Below are positions 1-5,576 of a DNA stretch of 5,687 nt, one piece after another (within the stretch, counting starts at the first letter, position 1; every line of letters starts with the position of its first letter). Source of the DNA: RHKX01 sp964641695 (GTDB lineage Bacteria > Actinomycetota > Thermoleophilia > Solirubrobacterales > 70-9); contig CAZXKG010000142.1 in NCBI GenBank assembly GCA_964641695.1, positions 1 through 5,687 of the forward strand, read 5' to 3'. The notes below the pieces were generated by a model that was not told the origin of the DNA, made no database searches, and saw nothing but the letters and a program-made list of their open reading frames with translations. A program made the translations under genes and the position numbers.

Positions 1-1103
1 CCCTCGTCCCCGAGGACCTTGAACACCTTGGCGGCTACGCCAGGGTGGCTGCGCATGCCGGCGCCGATGATCGAGACCTTGCCGATCTGCTCGTCGGTGA
101 GGATGTGCTCGGGGCTGACGCCGGCGGCGCCGAGCGCGTCGACGGCGGCGCCCAGGTCGCCGCGGGAGACGGTGAAGGAGAGATCGGCCCCGTGCTCGGT
201 CGAGACGGGCTCGTTCTGGATGATCACGTCGACGTTGACGTTGGCCTCGGCGAGCGCGGTGAAGATCCGCCCGGCCATCCCGGGCTCGTTCTCGACCCCG
301 GCCAGGGTGACGCGCGCCTCGTCGGCGGAGTGGGTGACGGCTGTGACGAAGGGGTTCTCCATGGTCTCGTCCTCGGCGACCACGAGCGTACCGGGACCGT
401 TCTCGAAGGAGGATCTGCAGTGGATGCGAACGCCGTGGTTGCGGGCGTACTCGACGCTGCGGAGCTGCAGGACACGGGCGCCGGAGGCCGACATCTCGAG
501 CATCTCCTCGAAGGAGAGGATCTTGAGCTTGCGCGCGTCGGGGACGATCCGGGGGTCGGCGCTGAAGACGCCTGCGACATCGGTGTAGATCTCGCAGACG
601 TCGGCTCCGAGCGCCGCGGCGAGGGCTACCGCGGTCGTGTCCGAGCCACCGCGGCCGAGGGTGGTCACGTCCTTGGAGTCGGTCGAGACGCCCTGGAAGC
701 CGGCGACGAGGACGATGCTGTCGCGGCCGAGGGCCTCCTCGATCCGGCTGGCCCGTACATCGACGATCCGCGCCTTGGTGTGCGAGGAGTCGGTGACGAT
801 CCCGGCCTGCGAGCCGGTCAGAGAGATCGCCTGATGGCCCATGTCGCGGATCGCCATCGCGCAGAGCGCGCAGGAGATGCGTTCACCCGTGGAGAGCAGC
901 ATGTCCATCTCGCGGGGGCTCGGCCGCTCGGAGACCTCCTCGGCCATGCTGACGAGCTCGTCGGTGAACTTGCCGCGGGCCGAGAGGACCGCCACGACGC
1001 GGCTGCCGCGCTCGCGCGCAGCGACGATCCTGTTCGCGGCCCGCTTCAGATCCTCCGGACCGGCGACGGACGTGCCACCGAACTTCATCACCACCGTTTC
1101 CAT
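1..1103 (-). CDS. lysC: Aspartate kinase, 3' end cut by window edge
   Basis: Aspartokinase phosphorylates L-aspartate with ATP, the first step to lysine (and diaminopimelate), threonine and methionine; it is cytosolic. 367 codons are visible, open to the left edge, while family members run to roughly 400-420. Seen: the N-terminal KFGGTSV at residues 7-13; the kinase-domain signatures STGERIS (71-77) and GRGGSDTTAVALA (150-162); and EIYTDVAGVFSADPRIVP (171-188). A first ACT domain follows at about 262-330 (GVENEPGMAGRIF to HGADLSFT). A second begins near 340 (GKVSIIGAGMRSHPGVAAKVF) and is truncated. The ATG at 1103 is chosen because it puts the catalytic Lys at residue 7, as in family members such as MALVVQKYGG; no clear Shine-Dalgarno precedes it. 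It follows recR after a 107-base gap, so it may be the last gene of the dnaX operon or have its own promoter. Two ACT domains and the actinobacterial context suggest feedback control by lysine/threonine (inference). Confidence 0.96.
   Translation of the reverse strand, partial: METVVMKFGGTSVAGPEDLKRAANRIVAARERGSRVVAVLSARGKFTDELVSMAEEVSERPSPREMDMLLSTGERISCALCAMAIRDMGHQAISLTGSQAGIVTDSSHTKARIVDVRASRIEEALGRDSIVLVAGFQGVSTDSKDVTTLGRGGSDTTAVALAAALGADVCEIYTDVAGVFSADPRIVPDARKLKILSFEEMLEMSASGARVLQLRSVEYARNHGVRIHCRSSFENGPGTLVVAEDETMENPFVTAVTHSADEARVTLAGVENEPGMAGRIFTALAEANVNVDVIIQNEPVSTEHGADLSFTVSRGDLGAAVDALGAAGVSPEHILTDEQIGKVSIIGAGMRSHPGVAAKVFKVLGDE
360..374 (-). promoter_or_regulatory. Candidate internal start and RBS for a lysC beta subunit
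   Basis: Inside lysC, in frame, codon 248 is ATG (362-360). It is preceded by GAGG at 374-371 with an 8-base spacer, a well-placed Shine-Dalgarno. The start MENPFVTAVT opens the regulatory ACT region at the same place where the Corynebacterium glutamicum aspartokinase gene has its internal beta-subunit start (MEEAVLTGVA, residue 250, from memory). If used, it would make a small ACT-only subunit for an alpha2beta2 enzyme. The motif is seen directly; that it is used is inferred from the parallel. Confidence 0.5.
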
Positions 1104-1151
1104 CGGCGGCTCAGGATAGAGGGGAGACCGAGGCTTCAGCGACCGCGCGGG

Positions 1152-1207
1152 CAGGGGGTGGGGCGCCACACGACGACGTCCTGTGTCACTTCAGCGACCC
1201 ACCCCTG
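1152..1207 (-). terminator. Inverted repeat between recR and lysC, possible terminator or attenuator
   Basis: This lies in the 107-base gap after the recR stop. CCCACCCCTG (1198-1207) pairs with CAGGGGGTGGG (1152-1162), ten base pairs with one bulged base. The 35-base interior can form a smaller hairpin (ACA/TGT and GAC/GTC around a C-C mismatch). No U-run follows on the minus strand, so it is not a textbook intrinsic terminator. It could reduce read-through from recR into lysC or protect the mRNA end. The rest of the gap (1104-1151) holds nothing I recognise beyond an 11-base direct repeat CTTCAGCGACC at 1134 and 1189. Confidence 0.3.
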
Positions 1208-1210
1208 GGT

Positions 1211-1810
1211 TCAGAGACTGCGGCGACCGGTCAAAGCGCGGCCGAGGGTGACCTCGTCGGCGTGCTCGAGGTCGGCACCCACCGGCAGGCCGCTGGCGAG
1301 CCGGGTCAGCGCGAGATCCCTTCCGAGCGCCCGCAGTCGATCGACGATGTGATGCGCGGTCGCCTCCCCCGTCGTCGTCGGGTTGGTCGCGATCACCACC
1401 TCGCGCGTCTCACTGCCATCGACACGGCGGACCAGCTCCTCGATCTTGAGATCGCTCGGATCGATCCCGTCGATCGGGGAAAGCGCCCCGCCGAGCACGT
1501 GGTAGAGACCCCGGTACTCCCCCGTACGCTCGATCGGGATCACGTCCTGGGGCTCCTCGACCACGCAGATCAGGCCCGCGTCCCGCCGAGTGTCCGTGCA
1601 GATCGTGCAGCGTGGTCCCTCCGAGAGGTTGAAGCAGATCTCGCAGAGGCCGATCTGCTCCTTGACCTCGCGGATCGCGGCGGAGAGGGCGAAGGCGTCG
1701 TCGTCGGGCGAGCGCAGGATGTGGAAGGCGAGCCGCTGCGCGGTCCGCCGACCGATCCCGGGCAGCTTGCCCAGCTCGGAGATAAGCCTCTCAACAGGAG
1801 CCGGATTCAA
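1211..1810 (-). CDS. recR: Recombination mediator protein RecR
   Basis: RecR works with RecO (and RecF) to displace SSB and load RecA on gapped DNA; it forms a ring-shaped tetramer that encircles DNA. The 199-residue length is normal for the family. Domains in order: helix-hairpin-helix at about 10-30 (SELGKLPGIGRRTAQRLAFH); a C4 zinc finger with C56, C59, C68, C71; a TOPRIM domain from about 79 (LICVVEEPQDVIPIERTGEY, then GLYHVLGGALSPIDGI at 101-116); and the C-terminal Walker-B-like segment TRLASGLPVGADLEHADEVTLGRAL (169-193). All signature residues are present. The start codon is TTG at 1810, supported by AGGGAGGT five bases upstream and by the correct N-terminal length. It lies downstream of ybaB, separated by a 99-base structured spacer rather than the usual tight junction, and its ribosome site can be folded into that structure. 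Confidence 0.97.
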   Translation of the reverse strand: MNPAPVERLISELGKLPGIGRRTAQRLAFHILRSPDDDAFALSAAIREVKEQIGLCEICFNLSEGPRCTICTDTRRDAGLICVVEEPQDVIPIERTGEYRGLYHVLGGALSPIDGIDPSDLKIEELVRRVDGSETREVVIATNPTTTGEATAHHIVDRLRALGRDLALTRLASGLPVGADLEHADEVTLGRALTGRRSL

Positions 1811-1823
1811 CCGTGACCTCCCT
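1808..1823 (-). promoter_or_regulatory. recR ribosome binding site with TTG start
   Basis: AGGGAGGT (1823-1816) lies five bases before the TTG at 1810-1808. This is the best Shine-Dalgarno in the window and decides the rare start codon. The entire motif is also one strand of the 12-base-pair stem of the upstream structured element (1826-1815 with 1911-1900), so access to it may be controlled by RNA folding. Confidence 0.8.
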
Positions 1824-1911
1824 GACGCTTCGCAGCTCGGCGTCCTCGTCGCCTCACGACCCGTGGGTCGCTTCGGCTCCTGCGTCCTCGATCTGCTTGG
1901 TCAGGAAGATC
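1815..1911 (-). ncRNA. Structured intercistronic RNA element, copy A (ybaB-recR spacer)
   Basis: This is read on the minus strand within the dnaX-ybaB-recR transcript. P1: GATCTTCCTGAC (1911-1900) pairs with GTCAGGGAGGTC (1826-1815), 12 continuous pairs with two G-U. The unpaired CCAAGCAGATCGAGGA covers 1900-1885. P2: GCC 1877-1875 with GGC 1853-1851, an internal loop GAA/GA, then GCGACC 1871-1866 with GGTCGT 1861-1856 around a CACG loop. P3: GACGC 1844-1840 with GCGTC 1828-1824, sharing three bases with P1. A homologous copy at 5595-5687 keeps the same fold with compensatory changes. The 3' strand of P1 contains the recR Shine-Dalgarno; the 5' strand starts inside the ybaB stop codon. The likely role is cis control of recR translation. 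I recognise no named RNA family. The pairings are seen in the sequence; the function is inferred. Confidence 0.6.
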
Positions 1912-2269
1912 ACGGCATGCCCGGAAGGCCGCCGAGTCCGCCTAGACCGCCGCCGGCGATCCCGCCCAGCTTCGACTCCGCGCGCTCCTGGGCCGCCCTG
2001 ATCCCCTCGTTGACCGCCGCGAGGATCATGTCTTGAAGCATCTCGACGTCCTCGGGGTCGACGGCGTCGGGGTCGACGACGATCTCCTGCACGGCCAGGT
2101 CACCGGTGACCTTGACCTTGACCATGCCGCCCCCGGCGCTGGCCTCGACGACCTCGTCCTTGAGCTCCTCCTGCGCCTTGGCCATGTCGGCCTGCATCTT
2201 CTGGGCCTGCTTCATCAGCGCGCCCATGTCCATCCCGCCCGATCCTCCGGGCATCCGTCCTCTCGCCAT
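1910..2269 (-). CDS. ybaB: YbaB/EbfC family nucleoid-associated protein
   Basis: This is a small dimeric DNA-binding protein of the YbaB/EbfC family, which coats or bends DNA and is nearly always encoded between dnaX and recR. It is 119 residues. Seen: the N-terminal helix MGALMKQAQKMQADMAKAQEEL (15-36), which carries the family signature; the beta-strand core MVKVKVTGDLAVQEIVVDP (49-67); the helix PEDVEMLQDMILAAVNEGIRAAQERAESKL (72-101); and a Gly-rich tail GGIAGGGLGGLGGLPGMP. The 14-residue Arg/Gly/Met-rich extension before the first helix may contact DNA (inference). ATG 2269 is chosen because a strong GAGGAGG lies seven bases upstream and it overlaps the dnaX stop as TGATG, implying translational coupling. 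Its own stop codon provides two bases of the downstream P1 stem that can mask the recR ribosome site. Confidence 0.95.
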   Translation of the reverse strand: MARGRMPGGSGGMDMGALMKQAQKMQADMAKAQEELKDEVVEASAGGGMVKVKVTGDLAVQEIVVDPDAVDPEDVEMLQDMILAAVNEGIRAAQERAESKLGGIAGGGLGGLGGLPGMP

Positions 2270-2283
2270 CAGTTGGCCTCCTC
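2267..2283 (-). promoter_or_regulatory. ybaB ribosome binding site overlapping the dnaX stop
   Basis: GAGGAGG (2283-2277) lies within the last dnaX codons, with a seven-base spacer to ATG at 2269-2267. The dnaX TGA and the ybaB ATG share one base (TGATG), a termination-reinitiation junction that should keep the two products in step. Confidence 0.8.
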
Positions 2284-4191
2284 GTTAGCTGGTTGTGCGG
2301 CCTCGCTTGCCGCCTGCGGACCGTCGGCGCCCTCGCCCCCGCCCTCCACCTCGTCCTCGAGGATCTCGGCGTCGAACTCCGAGATGAACTTCTCGACCAG
2401 CTCGTTCTCGTCGAGCGGCTGCGGCGGCGCGGGGGGCGCCTCCCCTGCGGAGGCGTCGAGGATCACGAACTCGGGATGCAGCGCCCTGCCGGTGACCTCA
2501 CGCACGGCGCCGGCGACCCGGTCCCGGTTCTCCTTGTCGTTGGCCTTGCGCTGGTTGAAGGCGGCATCGGAGGGGAACCCGAGCCGGACCTTCTCCGCCG
2601 CCTCGTCGATCATGACCGGCCGGGCCTCGGAGACGACCGCGGCGAGCAGGCTCGCGCCGGACTGCCGCATGTGGTCGACGACCGAGGGCCAGACCGCCTC
2701 GAACGATGCGAGCGGGGACTCCGCGCTCGGCGCGGGTGCGGCGGCGGTCGGCGGCGGAGCGGATGGGGCCACGGGCTCGGCGGCGGCGGGCGGCTCGGCG
2801 GCGGGTGACGGCGGCGGCTCGGGGGACGGGAGGTCCGCGGCCGGCGGAGGGGTGGAATCGGTCGGGGCCTGCGGAGCGGCGGCGGCCGGCGGAGCCGCCG
2901 GGTCCGCGACGACCTCGGGACCCGCAGAGGAAGCGGCTTCGGTGAGGTGCTCGCTCCCGCCCACGGCAGGTGTGCTTCCAGCGGCGGTGGGAGGCGGGGT
3001 ATGCGTCGCCTCAGGCTTCGCCGGCGTCGCCGCGACTACCGTCCCCCCCTGGCCGCGCTCGAGACGCTCGATGCGCTGGATCAACGCGGCCCGGCTCGGG
3101 TCGATCTCGGGACGCGCGGCGCGGAGCAGCGCCAGCTCCACGGTCATCCGCGCCTCGTCGCCCTCGCGGATCGCGGCGAGCGCGGCCGCGAGCTCATCGA
3201 TCGCGCGCAGCAGGGTGACCTCGCCGAGCCGCTCGGCCTGGGCCGCGATTCGCTCCCGATGCTCGGCGACGACGAGGAAGTGATCGGGGATCGAGCCGAG
3301 CGTCGCGATCACCAGGAGCTGGCGGAGGTGTGAGATCAGCGAGCCGGCGAAGCGGCCGGGATCGTGGCCGGAGCGTGAGAGCGTCGAGCTGACCTCGAGG
3401 ATGCGCTTGCCGTCGCCGGCTCCGATCGCGTCGGCGGCCGCGAACAGGAGCTCCGAATCGGCGACGCCGAGGACCGTGAGCGCGTCGTCGAGGGCGATGC
3501 GCTCACCGCTGTAGGCGACGAGCTGGTCGAGCGTCCCGAGGGCGTCGCGGAAGCTGCCGTTGGCGGAGCGGGCGATGGCGCCGACCACGCCTTCCGCCGG
3601 CTCGATCCCCTCCGCCGCGGAGGCGCGTTCGATCACCACCGCGATCTCGTCCGGCGAGGGTCGGGCGAAGTCGAAGCGCTGGCAGCGATCGACGATCGTC
3701 GGCATCACCTTGTGGGCCTCGGTCGTGGCGAGCACGAAGACGGTCGAGGGCGGCGGCTCCTCCAGTGTCTTCAGGAACGCGTTCCACGCCTCGCGCGTGA
3801 GCATGTGAGCCTCGTCGAGGATGTAGACCTTCCAGCGACCGGCGGCGGACGCGTAGCCGACCCGCTCGCGGAGGTCGCGGATGTCCTCGACGGAGCGATT
3901 GGAGGCCGCGTCCATCTCGATCACGTCCATCGAGCTGCCGGAGGCGATCGACAGGCACGACTCGCACTTCCCGCACGGGGTCAGGGTCGGCCCCTCGACG
4001 CAGTTCAGCGAGCGGGCGAGGATCTTCGCCATCGACGTCTTGCCGGTTCCGCGGGAGCCGACGAACAGGTAGGCGTGATGAATCCGGTCGCGCTCGATCG
4101 CGTTGCTGAGCGTGCGCACCACGTGCTCCTGGCCGACCACCTCCGCGAATGACTGGGGCCGGTGTCGCCTGTAAAGGGATTGCTCCGCCAC
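2269..4191 (-). CDS. dnaX: DNA polymerase III subunit gamma/tau (clamp loader ATPase)
   Basis: DnaX is the AAA+ motor of the clamp loader, opening and loading the beta clamp and tethering polymerase III. It is 640 residues. Seen: YRRHRPQSFAEVVGQEHV (7-24); Walker A GSRGTGKTS (45-53); zinc-module cysteines C64, C73, C76, C79; Walker B LDEAH (125-129); a DRCQRF element (168-173) holding the arginine finger, where family members usually read SRC; and sensor-2-like GSFRDALGTLDQ (212-223). The oligomerisation domain III lies at about 240-365. A Pro/Ala-rich, low-complexity linker (about 384-494) leads to a folded C-terminal domain around 495-580 (FEAVWPSVVDHMRQSGASLL) and an acidic tail. No A-rich or T-rich slippery run is visible, so a short gamma form by frameshifting is not supported. 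The start is GTG at 4191, immediately before the conserved YRRHRP block, with no clear Shine-Dalgarno. It is first gene of the minus-strand operon. Confidence 0.97.
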   Translation of the reverse strand: MAEQSLYRRHRPQSFAEVVGQEHVVRTLSNAIERDRIHHAYLFVGSRGTGKTSMAKILARSLNCVEGPTLTPCGKCESCLSIASGSSMDVIEMDAASNRSVEDIRDLRERVGYASAAGRWKVYILDEAHMLTREAWNAFLKTLEEPPPSTVFVLATTEAHKVMPTIVDRCQRFDFARPSPDEIAVVIERASAAEGIEPAEGVVGAIARSANGSFRDALGTLDQLVAYSGERIALDDALTVLGVADSELLFAAADAIGAGDGKRILEVSSTLSRSGHDPGRFAGSLISHLRQLLVIATLGSIPDHFLVVAEHRERIAAQAERLGEVTLLRAIDELAAALAAIREGDEARMTVELALLRAARPEIDPSRAALIQRIERLERGQGGTVVAATPAKPEATHTPPPTAAGSTPAVGGSEHLTEAASSAGPEVVADPAAPPAAAAPQAPTDSTPPPAADLPSPEPPPSPAAEPPAAAEPVAPSAPPPTAAAPAPSAESPLASFEAVWPSVVDHMRQSGASLLAAVVSEARPVMIDEAAEKVRLGFPSDAAFNQRKANDKENRDRVAGAVREVTGRALHPEFVILDASAGEAPPAPPQPLDENELVEKFISEFDAEILEDEVEGGGEGADGPQAASEAAQPANEEAN

Positions 4192-4200
4192 TGCCCGGCC

Positions 4201-4206
4201 AGTCTA
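4201..4206 (-). promoter_or_regulatory. Candidate -10 box for the dnaX operon
   Basis: TAGACT on the minus strand ends nine bases before the dnaX GTG. A start site at the usual distance would leave a 5' leader of only a few bases, matching the absence of a Shine-Dalgarno. No good -35 hexamer is seen at 17 bases, so the call is weak. Confidence 0.25.
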
Positions 4207-4261
4207 GAGCCGTGGGGCATCACCCTCCCGGCGCCGTTCCATTGGCTCGATTCAGGGGCCG

Positions 4262-4267
4262 TATGCT
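4262..4267 (+). promoter_or_regulatory. Candidate -10 box for the serine hydrolase gene (leaderless transcript)
   Basis: TATGCT ends six bases before the ATG at 4274, so transcription would begin at or next to the start codon. No Shine-Dalgarno precedes the ATG, consistent with a leaderless mRNA, a common actinobacterial arrangement. A possible -35, TTGGCT, lies only 14 bases upstream, which is short. The 82-base spacer (4192-4273) must hold both this and the divergent dnaX promoter. Confidence 0.35.
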
Positions 4268-4273
4268 GCACCG

Positions 4274-5452
4274 ATGAAGGAAGCAGCTCCTGCCGGCAGC
4301 GCGTCGAAGTTGCGCCACCGGACACTCGTCCTGGCAATCGCCCTGTCCGCGGCGCTGACGATGCTCGCGCTTCAGGGTCCGATCGCCGACGCGCAAACCC
4401 GCACGTCGCAGCTCGACCGGGCGCTGGCGGAGATCGTGGACGCCGAGGGCGGTCCCCCCGGGGTCGCGGTGATGATCAAGCGACCCGGGAAGACCGAGTT
4501 CCTCTCCCGGGGGGTCTCCAACCTGGCGAGCGAGCGAGGCTTCACGCCCGGGCTGCATTCGCGGATCGCGAGCATGGCGAAGGCGTTCAACGGTGCCGTG
4601 CTCCTCTCCCTCGTCGACGAGGGGGCGCTCGAGCTCGACGACACGATCGGGGAGTGGCTTCCCGGCGTCTGGCCGAAGGCGGACCAGGTGACGATCGCGC
4701 AGCTGCTCGACCACACCTCCGGGCTGCCGGAGTACATCGACAAACCCGCCTTCATCGAGCTTCTGATGACCGATCCGTCCGCCTACAGAACCCCGATCGA
4801 GCTGATGAGCTACGTCAACACGCTCGATCCGGAGTTCGACCCCGGCAGCGAGTACCACTACTCCGACTCGGACAACATCATGGCCGCGCTGATCGCCGAG
4901 GCCGCCTCCGGGGACAGCTATCAGCGCCTGCTGCGTCGTCTCGTCTTCAAGCCGCTCGGCCTGAAGCGCACCTCGCTGCCCGAGACGATGCCGATGCCAC
5001 GCCCCTACGTCCACGGCTACGCGGTGATCCCGGGTGGGTTCGAGGACGAGAGCGAGGTCATCAACCCGGCGCTCGCCTGGGCCTCCGGCGGCATGGTCTC
5101 CACCGCGCGTGACATCGGTCGCTTCTTCCGCGGCTACGTCGGGGGCAAGCTCCTCGACGGCAAAGGAAGGCGGGGACACCGCAACTTCGTGCCGGGCAAG
5201 TCGTCGCCCCCGGGGCCGGGCCGCAACGAGGCCACCGCGGGCCTCTTCCGCTACACGACCCGCTGCGGCAAGGTCTTCGGCCACACCGGCTCGTTCCCCG
5301 GATACCGCCAGTTCGCCGCCTCGAGCAAGGACGGCAAGCGTTCGGTCGTGTTCACGGTCAACTCCCAGATCGTCCCGAACATGGGCCCGCCCAAGGTGAA
5401 CAGCATGATCCGCCAGGCCCAGGCCAAGGCCGTCTGCCGCGCCTTGCGATGA
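4274..5452 (+). CDS. Exported beta-lactamase-family serine hydrolase (D-Ala-D-Ala carboxypeptidase/esterase type)
   Basis: This 392-residue protein has the penicillin-binding/class C beta-lactamase fold (Pfam Beta-lactamase, PF00144). Seen: a positively charged N-terminus (KLRHR), a hydrophobic segment at about 17-34 and a likely signal-peptidase site after ADA (38-40), so it is probably secreted or held outside the membrane. The catalytic motifs are SMAK (S100 nucleophile, K103); YSD at 196-198, where many relatives read YSN; and HTG (337-339, in FGHTGSFPGY). LLDHTSGLPEY (144-154) and ASGGMVSTARDIGRF (270-284) are also typical. C331 and C388 could form a disulphide. The substrate cannot be told from sequence: a peptidoglycan peptide, an ester or a beta-lactam are all possible, and I would not call it a resistance gene. 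ATG 4274 is the only start that keeps the signal peptide. It is divergent from dnaX and followed by a stem-loop, so probably monocistronic. Confidence 0.92.
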   Translation: MKEAAPAGSASKLRHRTLVLAIALSAALTMLALQGPIADAQTRTSQLDRALAEIVDAEGGPPGVAVMIKRPGKTEFLSRGVSNLASERGFTPGLHSRIASMAKAFNGAVLLSLVDEGALELDDTIGEWLPGVWPKADQVTIAQLLDHTSGLPEYIDKPAFIELLMTDPSAYRTPIELMSYVNTLDPEFDPGSEYHYSDSDNIMAALIAEAASGDSYQRLLRRLVFKPLGLKRTSLPETMPMPRPYVHGYAVIPGGFEDESEVINPALAWASGGMVSTARDIGRFFRGYVGGKLLDGKGRRGHRNFVPGKSSPPGPGRNEATAGLFRYTTRCGKVFGHTGSFPGYRQFAASSKDGKRSVVFTVNSQIVPNMGPPKVNSMIRQAQAKAVCRALR

Positions 5453-5455
5453 CTG

Positions 5456-5492
5456 CCGGGGAATGCTCCGGCTTCGCCGTCCGCTTCCCCGG
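5456..5492 (+). terminator. Stem-loop after the serine hydrolase gene, probable terminator
   Basis: CCGGGGAA (5456-5463) pairs perfectly with TTCCCCGG (5485-5492), eight base pairs, starting three bases after the stop codon. The 21-base interior contains a second small hairpin, CGGC (5469-5472) TTC GCCG (5476-5479). No U-tract follows, only TTGG, so this is a strong hairpin without the classical tail. Confidence 0.55.
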
Positions 5493-5507
5493 TTGGCCAG
5501 TGCGGCC

Positions 5508-5576
5508 GGGAAGCAGGGGCGAGGGCGGGGAGCTGGGCGGCCGACCGATGACGCTGAGCTGCGCAGCGCCGGAACG
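5508..5576 (+). repeat. Degenerate copy B of the structured element
   Basis: The 3' part (5540-5576) is identical over 37 bases to 5651-5687 of copy C. The 5' part retains GGGAAGCAG and a GCGAGGG remnant of the conserved segment, but the region equivalent to hairpin P2 is about 16 bases shorter and does not fold like P2. No good 5' partner for its P1 strand is seen. It probably arose by tandem duplication or decay of a copy like C. Confidence 0.6.
5540..5576 (+). repeat. 37-base exact direct repeat, unit 1
   Basis: Identical to 5651-5687, at an offset of 111 bases. It begins GCCGACCGATGACGCTGAGC and ends GCCGGAACG. It covers the 3' strand of P2, the linker, hairpin P3 (CGCTG/CAGCG) and the 3' strand of P1. 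Here it is followed by TTCC, making the perfect palindrome GGAACGTTCC at 5571-5580. Confidence 0.95.

Noticed and set aside
45..1352. Long plus-strand open frame opposite lysC
   Set aside because: It is a shadow of high-GC coding sequence on the minus strand. The opposite strand encodes unmistakable aspartokinase motifs, and this frame shows no recognisable domain.
2033..3283. Long plus-strand open frame opposite ybaB and dnaX, Ser/Ala/Gly-rich
   Set aside because: It is an antisense shadow of the Pro/Ala linker and flanking codons; no start signal and no family resemblance.
2269..4191. Programmed frameshift in dnaX giving a gamma form
   Set aside because: No A-run or T-run heptamer is found on the coding strand.
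4192..4273. SRP RNA gene upstream of dnaX, as in some Firmicutes
   Set aside because: The conserved SRP apical motif (GGAAGGAAGCAGC-like) is absent and the spacer is only 82 bases.
4220..5284. Minus-strand open frame of 354 codons opposite the serine hydrolase
   Set aside because: The plus strand carries signal peptide, SMAK, YSD and HTG motifs in order. The antisense frame is low-complexity Arg/Gly/Val without motifs.
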